Positions 8,399 to 16,228 of a stretch of DNA of 64,000 nucleotides are shown in pieces; the stretch's first letter is position 1; every line of letters begins with the position of its first letter. The stretch comes from an uncultured Lachnospiraceae bacterium (GTDB lineage: Bacteria; Bacillota; Clostridia; Lachnospirales; Lachnospiraceae). Below the pieces are notes generated by a model. The model saw only the letters and a program-made list of their open reading frames with translations. It was not told the DNA's origin and searched no databases. The translations under genes were made by a program, and so were the position numbers. The DNA lies in NCBI GenBank assembly GCA_934402055.1, contig CAKRTC010000004.1, positions 28,804 to 92,803 on the forward strand, in the 5' to 3' direction.

Positions 8399-9631
8399 TT
8401 ATCGCTCAATATAGGCAATCTTTCCGCCGCACACCGTAAGCAGACATCTTCCGCAAAGCTTCATGCCCTCAAAAGGTGTCGCATGTCCCATGGAGAGGAA
8501 CTCCTTGGGATCAACCGTATACTCTCTGTTGAGATCCCATATGCAGTAATCATCTGCTTTAAGCGGAATGTTAAAACGCTTTCTCGGAGCATATACCATG
8601 AGATCTATAAGCTTCTCAAGGCTTATCACTCCTGTTTTTACCAATCCTGTATAAAGTGATGCAAATGCGGTCTCAAGTCCGACTATACCCATGGCACTCT
8701 TTTCAAGTCCTCTGGACTTCTCCTCTGCCGAATGCGGAGCATGATCGGTGATGATCATGTCAATGGTTCCGTCCTTGATGCCCTCTATTAGCGCAGCTCT
8801 GTCCTCTGCGGAACGAAGCGGAGGATTCATCTTGAAGCGTCCGTCCTCCTTAAGATCCTCATCAGTCATAAGGAGATAATGAGGTCCTGTCTCGCAAGTG
8901 ACATCTACTCCGCGAGCCTTGGCTCTCCTTATTATATCTACGCTCTCCTTTGTGGAAATATGGCAGACATGATAGGCGCAGCCTGTCTCCTCGGCAAGCT
9001 TGACATCACGCTCTATCTCCTTCCACTCGCTCTCTGAGCATATGCCTCTGTGACCGTGTTCCTTTGCATACACACCGTCATGGATATATCCGCCGTGCAG
9101 CAGATCGTTCACCTCGCAGTGGGCAACTATCATCTTGCCGAGCGATTTAGCCTTGATCATCGCCTCACGCATCATGGCTTCGTCCTGTATGCCTCTTCCG
9201 TCATCCGAAAAAGCAATGGAAAGCGGTGCAAGTCCTTCCATATCGGAAAGCTCCTCTCCTGCTTCATTTACAGTAATGGATGCGTAAGGATATACATTGA
9301 TGCAGGCATCCTTGTCGATAATGGCTATCTCTTCCTTGATATGCTCCACACTGTCCGGCACTGGCTTAAGGTTGGGCATGGCGCAGACAGCCGTATATCC
9401 GCCTCTTGCTGCGGACATGCTGCCTGTTTTCATCGTTTCTTTATATGAAAATCCCGGCTCTCTGAAATGCACGTGCACGTCACAGAAACCGGGAAAAACT
9501 ATATATTCTGATCTGTCAAATAAATCAACGATATCTGCTTCCTTAATGACTCCGTTATCAACAACAAAACCCGCTGCTGCGGTCATGTCTGTACCGGAAG
9601 TAAATCTCTTGATATTCTTAAACTCTGACAT
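8399..9631 (-). CDS. pyrC: Dihydroorotase, class I type
   Basis: A 410-residue amidohydrolase closing carbamoyl-aspartate to dihydroorotate. The metal-binding motif FCDVHVHFREPGFSYKE is near residue 49. IVAHCEVNDLLHGG is near residue 167, the second histidine motif CAYHVCHISTKESV near residue 217, and the metal aspartate motif IITDHAPHSAEEK near residue 290. The start has AGAGGAGA upstream. It is the first gene of the pyr run in transcription order. Confidence 0.95.
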   Translation of the reverse strand: MSEFKNIKRFTSGTDMTAAAGFVVDNGVIKEADIVDLFDRSEYIVFPGFCDVHVHFREPGFSYKETMKTGSMSAARGGYTAVCAMPNLKPVPDSVEHIKEEIAIIDKDACINVYPYASITVNEAGEELSDMEGLAPLSIAFSDDGRGIQDEAMMREAMIKAKSLGKMIVAHCEVNDLLHGGYIHDGVYAKEHGHRGICSESEWKEIERDVKLAEETGCAYHVCHISTKESVDIIRRAKARGVDVTCETGPHYLLMTDEDLKEDGRFKMNPPLRSAEDRAALIEGIKDGTIDMIITDHAPHSAEEKSRGLEKSAMGIVGLETAFASLYTGLVKTGVISLEKLIDLMVYAPRKRFNIPLKADDYCIWDLNREYTVDPKEFLSMGHATPFEGMKLCGRCLLTVCGGKIAYIER

Positions 9632-9703
9632 CCGAAATTCTCCTCTAAATTTTGCTCAGATAATTATAATAAAAAGGATGGCAGGGGTCAAGGTCGTTTG
9701 AAC

Positions 9704-9746
9704 AATTGCAGACAAATCAAATCCGGATGGCCTGATCTGTCTGCAA
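9704..9746 (-). terminator. Putative terminator after the YfcC-type carrier
   Basis: A 10-bp perfect stem (ATTGCAGACA / TGTCTGCAAT) with a 23-nt interior lies about 40 nt after the carrier stop. The T-tract on the minus strand is weak (TTGTTC), so termination may be partial. Confidence 0.5.
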
Positions 9747-9787
9747 TACTTACTATGTTTTATTAAAATGTGTGAGCTTATACGCTG

Positions 9788-11185
9788 TTAAAACGGGAAT
9801 ACGCTTAATCCCATTGTAACCGAGATCACTCCAATCACAACAAATAATCCGATAAGCGGTATAACAAACTTTACAAATCTTGTCCACGGTATATTCGCCA
9901 TGGTAAGACATGCCATAAGTACTCCGTTGGTAGGTGTAATAAAGTTTGTTATTCCTGTTCCGAACTGATAAGCGGTAACTACATTCTGTCTCGAAACCCC
10001 AACAAGATCACCGAGCGGAGCCATGATAGGAATAGTAAGAGCCGCATGTCCGGAGGAGGACGGGATAAAGAAGCTTATTATATTCTGTACGAACATCATA
10101 AGATTAATGAATACCACCTTTGGAAGTCCTCCGAGAAGGTTTGCCGCAGCATTAAGTATGGTATCAATTATACGTCCTTCCTGAGCGATTATAACTATCG
10201 CACGTGATATGCCGATAACCAAAGCCGCATAGATAAGATCCTTTGCTCCTTCTATAAATGAATCCGCGATAACATCCTCACTAAGTCCTCCGGCGATTCC
10301 ACCGAATACTCCCATTACCATAAATATCATTGAGATTTCCTGAGTATACCAACCCTGAGCCAGCACACCCCAGACCATGATACCCATTCCTACAATAAAT
10401 ATGGTAAGGACGGCACCGTCTCTCTTGGTAAATGCTTTGACCGAAGCACTGTTTCCCAAGAGTCGTTCTCTGTTAAGCACATCTATATCGACTACTATGG
10501 AGCTGCTCGGATCCTTTTTAACCTTACGTGCATAGAGCATCACAAAGCAGATTGCAATAGCCATGAGCACTACCCAGATAGCGCCTCTGTATACTATACC
10601 GGATCCGACTGTAATATCGGCAACCGACTGAGCAAGTCCAACGGAGAACGGATTGATAGTGGATGCACAGGTTCCTGCGGCAGCACCTATATAGACTATG
10701 CAAAGCCCTGTAAGAGAGTCATAACCAAGTTGCATCATCAGCGGAATGAATACCATATAGAAGGGTAAGGTCTCCTCACACATTCCGAAGGTGGTTCCCC
10801 CGAGTCCGAAAAGTATCATGCAGATTGGAATGATGAAAAGCTCTTTATTTCCGAAAGCACTTGCTGCCTTGCCGATTCCTGCTTCGATAGCCCCGGTCTT
10901 ATTGATTATTCCGAAGGCTCCTCCTACTATAAGCACAAAACCTATAGTCTCGGCAGCATCTATTATTCCTTTTATCGGTGATGAAAACAGATCCATGAAG
11001 CCCTGCGGATTTGACTCAACTATGTGATAGGTTCCCGCAACAACAAGACTTCTTCCTTCTTCATTTTCCATTGTATCAAACACACCGCTCGGTATGATCC
11101 ATGTCAGTATGGTCATAATGATCATGATCATGAAAATTATCGTATAGGTGTGCGGTACCTTTAAGCTGAACTTTCTCTCTTTCAT
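9788..11185 (-). CDS. YfcC/DcuC-family anaerobic carrier
   Basis: A 465-residue polytopic membrane protein with about 12 hydrophobic segments. It resembles the YfcC branch of the DcuC/C4-dicarboxylate carrier superfamily. Features are IPSGVF after the first segment, GFVLIVGGAFGIINKTGAIEAG near residue 80, FGLGGTTFGMCEETLPFY near residue 124, and IPSSSGHAALTIPIMAPLGDLVG near residue 371. An M20 amidohydrolase 21 nt upstream suggests uptake of a peptide-like, acylated amino acid or aminobenzoyl-glutamate-like substrate for hydrolysis. The true substrate is unknown. Confidence 0.85.
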   Translation of the reverse strand: MKERKFSLKVPHTYTIIFMIMIIMTILTWIIPSGVFDTMENEEGRSLVVAGTYHIVESNPQGFMDLFSSPIKGIIDAAETIGFVLIVGGAFGIINKTGAIEAGIGKAASAFGNKELFIIPICMILFGLGGTTFGMCEETLPFYMVFIPLMMQLGYDSLTGLCIVYIGAAAGTCASTINPFSVGLAQSVADITVGSGIVYRGAIWVVLMAIAICFVMLYARKVKKDPSSSIVVDIDVLNRERLLGNSASVKAFTKRDGAVLTIFIVGMGIMVWGVLAQGWYTQEISMIFMVMGVFGGIAGGLSEDVIADSFIEGAKDLIYAALVIGISRAIVIIAQEGRIIDTILNAAANLLGGLPKVVFINLMMFVQNIISFFIPSSSGHAALTIPIMAPLGDLVGVSRQNVVTAYQFGTGITNFITPTNGVLMACLTMANIPWTRFVKFVIPLIGLFVVIGVISVTMGLSVFPF

Positions 11186-11206
11186 TATATTTCACCCCTT
11201 AAGTTC

Positions 11207-12406
11207 TTATTCGGTCTGTTCCTTCAGCTGAGCCTTGGCAGTCTCTATAAGACTGTGATCCTCAAAAAGATCGAGCGCAATACCCGCAAAGCTCTTTATC
11301 ATCTGATGCAGTCTTGCATGTGCCATATCAGAATCCGCGTATTTAACAGCCTCAGCATTATGTACCTTGAACAAAATGTTGTCGTCCAAAGCGATCTCGG
11401 TGTATAAAGTAGGAACACGGTTGCTGACATTTCCGATATCTGTAGATCCCGGTGTTGCTTCCCAATCACGGTAGACTCTTCCGAAGCCGTTTGCCTGCAT
11501 ATTTTTTTCAGCAAGCTCTCCCAAGATAGGAATAGTCACTATATCGTCAAATGACGGATCCGGACGTGTGATCGTGAGCTCAGCTCCTGTCATAAGCTCA
11601 GCTCCCTTTGCACAGTTTATAACACGCTCTGTTATCCGATTGACATAGGCCCTCTTTTTTCCTCTTACATAGAAATCGCACTCTGCCTTCTCCGGTATGA
11701 TATTTACCGCCTGACCGCCGTCGGTAATAATTCCATGTACCCTTATGTCGGGAGTGACCTGCTGTCTCATTGCATTTATGCCTGCAAAGGTAAGCATTAC
11801 GGCATCGAGCGCATTCACACCCTCATGCGGATACTGGGCGGCGTGAGCAGCCTTTCCCTTAAATGAAAATCTCAACGAGTCCATTGCAAGTGCCGGTGCC
11901 ATTATATCGGTGCGTTCTTCCATGTGTGCTTCCAACACAATATCAACATCATCGAAGAGATGCTCCTCAAGCATAAGTATCTTTCCGCCGTAGGTTTCCT
12001 CCGCAGGAGTTCCTATAACCGAAACGGTTCCTTTGAAATGATCAAGCATTTCACCGAGTACGACCCCGGTTCCGGCTGCGACTGCAGCTATCCAGTTATG
12101 TCCGCAGGCGTGTGCAGGCTCACCGTTTTCACCAAAGCCCGGCAAAGCATCATACTCTGCAAGTATTGCTATGACAGGGCCTTCACCATTGACCTTATCG
12201 GCTCTAAACGCTGTTTCCTCATTGCCGTAGGGATAAATCACGTTGAAATCCTTGTTTCTCAGGTAATCAACAAGATATTCCGCTGACTTGAATTCCTCGG
12301 CACTTAACTCGGGATTACGGTAAATGAATGTACTGATTTCTTCAAACTCAGACGCGAATTTATTTTCTAACTCTGCGGCTAAGCTCTTTTTCTCGTCTAT
12401 GTTCAT
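11207..12406 (-). CDS. M20-family amidohydrolase/peptidase
   Basis: A 399-residue zinc hydrolase. AILAEYDALPGFGENGEPAHACGHNWIAA near residue 90 carries the metal Asp and His ligands. GTPAEETYGGKILMLE near residue 136 has the catalytic and bridging Glu. LEAHMEER follows, and the dimerisation domain contains KGKAAHAAQYPHEGVNALDAV. This is the AbgA/AbgB-like or amidohydrolase M20D branch. I take the ATG at 12406 with CGGAGG 7 nt upstream rather than a GTG at 12433. It is co-transcribed with the carrier at 9788. Confidence 0.88.
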   Translation of the reverse strand: MNIDEKKSLAAELENKFASEFEEISTFIYRNPELSAEEFKSAEYLVDYLRNKDFNVIYPYGNEETAFRADKVNGEGPVIAILAEYDALPGFGENGEPAHACGHNWIAAVAAGTGVVLGEMLDHFKGTVSVIGTPAEETYGGKILMLEEHLFDDVDIVLEAHMEERTDIMAPALAMDSLRFSFKGKAAHAAQYPHEGVNALDAVMLTFAGINAMRQQVTPDIRVHGIITDGGQAVNIIPEKAECDFYVRGKKRAYVNRITERVINCAKGAELMTGAELTITRPDPSFDDIVTIPILGELAEKNMQANGFGRVYRDWEATPGSTDIGNVSNRVPTLYTEIALDDNILFKVHNAEAVKYADSDMAHARLHQMIKSFAGIALDLFEDHSLIETAKAQLKEQTE

Positions 12407-12746
12407 TGATTCCTCCGTTATTAGTGGGCCCACACTAAAAACTTAACTTGTACGTTAAAAGGATAACATAAATATCTGCAGTGATAAATATTTATATTTA
12501 CAAGTAATTTTCTGTTCATTTTTATTCAGCTTGCACAAAAATCGGGCATATTTGATATTTTTTGGTGATTTTCAAGATAGATTCTGATGTGAGTAAATAT
12601 TTTTATTCAAAGAAATTTTGAATGAATTTGCGATAACAGCGTCTGTGAATGTCTATTAAATACGGTTTTAGAAATCAAAAAGGTTGAATGATATGTGCTG
12701 CATCATTCAACCTTGTGCCGGAAAAACATGTTTTGTTCAAAAATAT
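12407..12746 (-). promoter_or_regulatory. AT-rich promoter region of the M20/YfcC unit with palindromes
   Basis: A 340-nt stretch with no gene. Just before the M20 ribosome binding site are a 10-bp palindrome GTGGGCCCAC (12424-12433) and TTAAC-6 nt-GTTAA (12443-12458), which may be operator sites. A TATCCT-like -10 lies near 12461-12470. The RpiR-family regulator encoded next door is the obvious candidate to act here, but that is inference. Confidence 0.4.
12680..12714 (-). terminator. Rho-independent terminator after the RpiR gene
   Basis: A perfect 13-bp stem (AAGGTTGAATGAT and complement) with a 9-nt loop, followed on the minus strand by TTTTTGATTT. It lies about 33 nt after the RpiR-type gene stop. 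Confidence 0.85.
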
Positions 12747-13592
12747 TCACTTGAGCAGATCTTCCTCATACAGCTCAAGTGACTTCGCAGTACGCTCGGT
12801 ATATCTCTCATAGATATGCAAAAGCAAGGCATTACAGAATGCCATCTGCAATACATAAGAATTAAAAAAGTTCTCTGTAGACTCATTAAACACCGCATAT
12901 ATATCGGCATTTACAAGCCTTGCCGTAACCTCCGAATCGGTGATCAGCATTATCGTTGCATTTTTTTCCTTGGCGTATTTTCCTACCCAGATCTCACTCT
13001 GCATCAGTGTTGGATACACCGACAGGAATATCGTATCCTCGCTATCCATCAGGAACAGCTTTTCCTTTAACGCAAGTCCTTCCTCTGTGACCGGGATACA
13101 TTGCACACCCATAAGATTGACATAGTTTTTAAGAAAATGAACCACAAGCTCATCCGAACCGAAGCCCACAAGGTAGAGCCTCTTGGTCTTCATTATCTGA
13201 TCAGCCATCTTGGTAAGTATGTCTATATCTATTTTATCGGTAAAATCATTTACATCATTTATAAGAGAGCGGAAATACTTATGCAGATAATCTCCCTCCT
13301 GTCCCTTATCCATATTTGACAGTGAGCCGTATACTCGATGAGCAGGTGCATATTCCGTCCTTAATTCCTTTTTATATTCCATGTAGCCGGAATATCCCAT
13401 GTCCTTGGCGAAACGAATGACTGCAGTATGGCTGACCTTTGCCATCTGTGCAAGCTCTGTTGATGACAGCAGCATAGACTCCGAATAATGATCTATAACA
13501 TACTTTGCCACAAGCTTTTCCTTTTCCGAAAAACTGTTGTATTTCTCCTCTATTCTTTGTTTCATAGTTATATTGTCTGCTGCTTTATTCAT
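12747..13592 (-). CDS. RpiR/MurR-family transcriptional regulator
   Basis: A 281-residue regulator with an N-terminal RpiR-type HTH (FSEKEKLVAKYVIDHYSESMLLSSTELAQMAKVSHTAVIRFAKDMGYSGYMEYK). It is followed by a SIS-like sugar-phosphate-binding domain (KRLYLVGFGSDELVVHFLKNYVNLMG). I use the ATG at 13592 with GGTGAG upstream; an upstream start at 13622 is possible. It is adjacent to the M20/YfcC pair and ends in its own terminator, so it probably controls that unit. The ligand is unknown. Confidence 0.85.
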   Translation of the reverse strand: MNKAADNITMKQRIEEKYNSFSEKEKLVAKYVIDHYSESMLLSSTELAQMAKVSHTAVIRFAKDMGYSGYMEYKKELRTEYAPAHRVYGSLSNMDKGQEGDYLHKYFRSLINDVNDFTDKIDIDILTKMADQIMKTKRLYLVGFGSDELVVHFLKNYVNLMGVQCIPVTEEGLALKEKLFLMDSEDTIFLSVYPTLMQSEIWVGKYAKEKNATIMLITDSEVTARLVNADIYAVFNESTENFFNSYVLQMAFCNALLLHIYERYTERTAKSLELYEEDLLK

Positions 13593-13724
13593 ATATCTCA
13601 CCATAGCTGCGGCATGCAACAAGCCGTTTATTATATTAATCTGATCTTATGCCAAATTCTGTTATCTAAATGTTCCTGTTTGAACACTAATGATACATTT
13701 TTGATGGCACCGCTCACACAAATT

Positions 13725-13793
13725 GAAATTATAAGTGATAGAATGAGCCAAGAGTGCCATACATGTCATTCTAAGTATAACCTTATCACTGCC
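13725..13793. repeat. Interrupted inverted repeat upstream of the RpiR gene
   Basis: AGTGATAGAATGA at about 13734 is matched by TCATTC and TATCACT at about 13768-13791, interrupted by 12 nt in the right arm. It lies between the RpiR gene start and the end of the DUF2442-like gene. It could be a terminator for the HipA-like cassette or a binding site. Weak evidence. Confidence 0.35.
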
Positions 13794-14601
13794 AATTCCG
13801 TTTTAATATCTCACTTTTAAGATATAGCGTGCTCTTTTCCGAAGATTTGATCGGATGAAGCTTTCCGCGCTTCGTCAGATCAATTATGTTCTGACGAGAG
13901 CATCCAAGTATTTCCGCCGCCTCCGCCACATTTATAACTCTGTGTGCAGCAAAGTTCTGAAAATCATCTGCTGTCAATGGAACGCTTTTACCGATTCGAT
14001 AGAGCATAGTGTCCGATACAACCATATTAACATCCCACGCAACACCATATCCACCTGTCTGCATCTGTACATGTTGAAAATACTCCGATCTATTGAGTAG
14101 AATCCGAAATGCTTTTGTCTTTTCAAAATGCTTTTGCAAATCACATTTCTTCACAGCACCATCTCGAAAAAACACCAACAGACAATAATTTTCCAGCGGC
14201 AGCACATCTTCAATTCTCTTAGAAAAGCGCTTCGCAATTTCTTCCGGCAGATTCTCTTCATCAATCGGAACAAGATAATAATCGTCTTGTGCGCATCGTC
14301 CCATTGCCAGCATCAAAAGCTCGTACTCATCATATTCCTTCAGATGATTATCGCGCAATACCTCTCCAATGTTCTGACGGTCGGTAGGAACGATGCGCTG
14401 CTGAACCCAAATTTTGCTCCAATAGGAATTAACTGTTGTTTCTCCTCGCTTCACAAAAGAGTCCAACAGCAGCGGAGTCTCCCATGCATCAGCATTATCA
14501 GGCAGTTCTATATAGAATCGTTTTTCTCGCTCGTAGTACAGGAGGTACGCCAGATTCTTCTGTTCACTATCTGACTCATCTCGAATTGCAAAAATCCTCA
14601 T
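13786..14601 (-). CDS. HipS-like/DUF2442-like/HTH fusion, probable antitoxin
   Basis: A 271-residue protein that I read as three parts. Residues 1-112 resemble the HipA N-subdomain 1 or HipS fold by eye: RIVPTDRQNIGEVLRD then LLMLAMGRC aligns with the HipA pattern LLPEG...L...LL...G.DC. Residues about 141-208 (FFRDGAVKKCDL ... GYGVAWDVNMVVSDTMLY) fit DUF2442. Residues 221-270 (VINVAEAAEILGCSRQNIIDL) are an excisionase/MerR-like helix-turn-helix. It starts inside the kinase gene (26-nt overlap) with AAAAGGTGG upstream. Likely role: neutralise the kinase and bind the two operators at 15429-15476. The HipS match is my inference. Confidence 0.65.
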   Translation of the reverse strand: MRIFAIRDESDSEQKNLAYLLYYEREKRFYIELPDNADAWETPLLLDSFVKRGETTVNSYWSKIWVQQRIVPTDRQNIGEVLRDNHLKEYDEYELLMLAMGRCAQDDYYLVPIDEENLPEEIAKRFSKRIEDVLPLENYCLLVFFRDGAVKKCDLQKHFEKTKAFRILLNRSEYFQHVQMQTGGYGVAWDVNMVVSDTMLYRIGKSVPLTADDFQNFAAHRVINVAEAAEILGCSRQNIIDLTKRGKLHPIKSSEKSTLYLKSEILKRNWQ

Positions 14602-15394
14602 ACGCGCACCACCTTTTCCAAATCATTTCCCAGATTTTGTCCTGAAGTGTCTGAGATAGCACAGCATCCAATCCATCCATGATAATTTGCCTATCACTCT
14701 CATGCAGTTGCACCAACTCCGGCATTTTATCCTTAGGGATGATACGCAGATTATCCCATGTGGACTTTGAACCGATATAGTTGTTACACGGCTTGTCAGA
14801 CATTACATCGAACGCAGCTGCTGCAGCATCATCCGGGCAGCTGCAAAGCAACGAAAGACCATGGTCAAACAGCGGAGCCAAACGAATCGTTTTCTTTCTG
14901 CTGTTGCGCAGCACCTCTATATTGGCACCATGACGATCACGATTCATTATAAGGTAATCTATGATCAGCATCTGATAAATATAGCCTTCCCATCCCATAC
15001 GTATGCAGAAATCCAAAGCTGATTCATCCGGCAATGCTTCTAACTCCTTATAGGCATCCAATGCAATCTTAGACTCGCTCCTATCCTTGAAATCTTCCGA
15101 AGCGCAAAGGTAAACTTCATGTGTCCTGCCATCCACAGCAACATTCGCATGAATCAAGCTGTAAGACAAATGAGGAATCCCCAGTATGTTCAGCAATCTG
15201 TCAACGATTATCTCGTTCTCGCACTCATGCCCAATAACTCCGCGCGTCTTATCAAAGTTCGAGAGTTTGTAATAGGTCTTCTTTCCGCCAAGTTCGGAGT
15301 ATGCTTTCAGAAAGGAACCGGCCGTTCCGGAAGAATTGCGGTAGACCGACCATGAAAGATAGGTCAGATCTTGTTTTTCTTTTATTATTTGCAT
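14576..15394 (-). CDS. HipA-like serine/threonine kinase, probable toxin
   Basis: A 272-residue protein with a complete HipA/CtkA-type kinase core. It has a glycine-rich loop SSGTAGS (21-27), the ATP lysine in YYKLS (residue 43), the catalytic loop NRDRHGAN (151-158) with Asp and Asn, and the metal motif FDHG (176-179). It is much shorter than HipA (about 440 residues) because the N-terminal subdomain is missing, as in HipT of split HipBST systems. The first gene of the cassette; GAGGTGAGG precedes the ATG. Known HipA and HipT toxins phosphorylate tRNA synthetases; the target here is unknown. Confidence 0.78.
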   Translation of the reverse strand: MQIIKEKQDLTYLSWSVYRNSSGTAGSFLKAYSELGGKKTYYKLSNFDKTRGVIGHECENEIIVDRLLNILGIPHLSYSLIHANVAVDGRTHEVYLCASEDFKDRSESKIALDAYKELEALPDESALDFCIRMGWEGYIYQMLIIDYLIMNRDRHGANIEVLRNSRKKTIRLAPLFDHGLSLLCSCPDDAAAAAFDVMSDKPCNNYIGSKSTWDNLRIIPKDKMPELVQLHESDRQIIMDGLDAVLSQTLQDKIWEMIWKRWCAYEDFCNSR

Positions 15395-15428
15395 AAGTGC
15401 CTCACCTCGTTTTCATTCTATGATATCG

Positions 15429-15444
15429 CTTGTCATACGTCAAG
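15429..15444. promoter_or_regulatory. Operator-like site 1 of the HipA-like cassette
   Basis: CTTGTCATACGTCAAG, a degraded copy of the palindrome at 15461 (2 mismatches in 16 nt). It lies between the predicted -10 and the kinase start, 35 nt before the ATG. It is centred 32 bp, about three helical turns, from site 2. Confidence 0.6.
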
Positions 15445-15453
15445 TAGCATTTT

Positions 15454-15459
15454 ATTATA
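15454..15459 (-). promoter_or_regulatory. -10 element of the HipA-like cassette promoter
   Basis: TATAAT on the minus strand lies exactly between the two operator-like sites, about 60 nt before the kinase ATG. No consensus -35 sits at 16-18 nt; the expected position falls next to site 2. A repressor bound at both sites would cover the promoter. Confidence 0.6.
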
Positions 15460-15460
15460 G

Positions 15461-15476
15461 CTTGTCATATGACAAG
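15461..15476. promoter_or_regulatory. Operator-like site 2, perfect palindrome
   Basis: CTTGTCATATGACAAG is a perfect 16-bp palindrome immediately upstream of the -10 on the minus strand. With site 1 it forms the paired-operator layout typical of autoregulated toxin-antitoxin operons. The HTH part of the fusion protein is the likely binder. Confidence 0.7.
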
Positions 15477-15605
15477 TGTTTGTCGCTTTTGATTTCGAAA
15501 GCTCCAATTTGTTTGTATCATATTTTATAAACAAGCTGAACTACAATATTCCGCGAGACAAAATGGAATGAAATCTGTCAGAGCGTGCCCATGAAGCACA
15601 TATTC

Positions 15606-15637
15606 AAAAAAAAGGACCGCTGCTTTCGCAGCGGTCC
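15606..15637 (-). terminator. Terminator of RNase P RNA
   Basis: A 10-bp GC-rich stem (GGACCGCTGC and complement) with a TTTC/GAAA tetraloop, followed by a run of eight or nine T on the minus strand. It directly follows the RNase P RNA. Confidence 0.9.
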
Positions 15638-15639
15638 CT

Positions 15640-15988
15640 AAGTCATACTGTAAGCCGGGTTATGTCTTTGAAAACGGTCATCTATCTAGGATATATGTCA
15701 CCATATAACTCAAGCGTCCTACCCGAAGCATGGCGGGCAACCATAACGCTTCTTCATGGACTTGCTTCGGATGGGGTTTACAATGCGCTCTCCGTTACCG
15801 GACAGCCGGTAGTCTCTTACACTGCCATTTCACCCTTACCGAGCCTTACGGCACGGCGGTATACTTTCTGTTGCACTTTCCTTAGGATCACTCCCACCTG
15901 ACGTTATCAGGCATCCTGCCCTGTGAAGCCCGGACTTTCCTCTCCCTTATGCACGAGGCACAAGGCAGCGACCGTTCATACGACTTAA
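15640..15988 (-). ncRNA. rnpB: RNase P RNA
   Basis: The minus strand contains the conserved GAGGAAAGTCCGGGCT core (P4 5' part) near 15930. It also has the closing AACCCGGCTTACAG near its 3' end, ACAGTAACG-type and GGTAAGGGTGAAA elements, and terminal complementarity between TTAAGTCGTAT at the 5' end and GTATGACTTAG at the 3' end (helix P1). A promoter lies just upstream and a strong terminator just after. It is the catalytic RNA that matures tRNA 5' ends. Ends are approximate. Confidence 0.95.
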
Positions 15989-15993
15989 CGGAT

Positions 15994-16023
15994 AGTATAA
16001 CAAAAACGGCATATTAATTTCAA
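15994..16023 (-). promoter_or_regulatory. rnpB promoter
   Basis: TTGAAA, 18 nt, TATACT on the minus strand. The expected transcript start is near 15987, in agreement with the 5' end deduced from helix P1. Confidence 0.75.
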
Positions 16024-16040
16024 GCCAAAAATATATGAAA

Positions 16041-16102
16041 AAGGATGACTTATCTGATATGTGTCCGGTCTTCCGGGTACATATCAAATCAAGCCATCCT
16101 TG
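16041..16102 (-). terminator. Terminator of the microcompartment operon
   Basis: A long imperfect stem (AAGGATG.CTT.AT.TGATATGT with its partner) topped by a CCGG-TCTT-CCGG hairpin, followed on the minus strand by TTTTTCATATATTTTTGG. It lies about 130 nt after the alcohol dehydrogenase stop. The interval 15989-16228 otherwise holds only the rnpB promoter. Confidence 0.85.
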
Positions 16103-16228
16103 ATGATTGTTATTTCTTTATTAGTTTTGCCGTGATATCAACTGTATTTAAAACAGACGCATTTTCATTAGATTATTTTTTTGCAGAAAACACAACTCTG
16201 TACAATCAAGCTGCTCAGCGTTTGGTTC

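Noticed and set aside
15429..15476. Repeats at 15429 and 15461 considered as a CRISPR fragment or attachment site
   Set aside because: Only two 16-nt units, palindromic, with a promoter element between them; operator sites fit better.
15662..15901. 79-residue plus-strand reading frame at 15662-15901
   Set aside because: It lies wholly inside the RNase P RNA on the opposite strand; conserved RNA elements explain the sequence.
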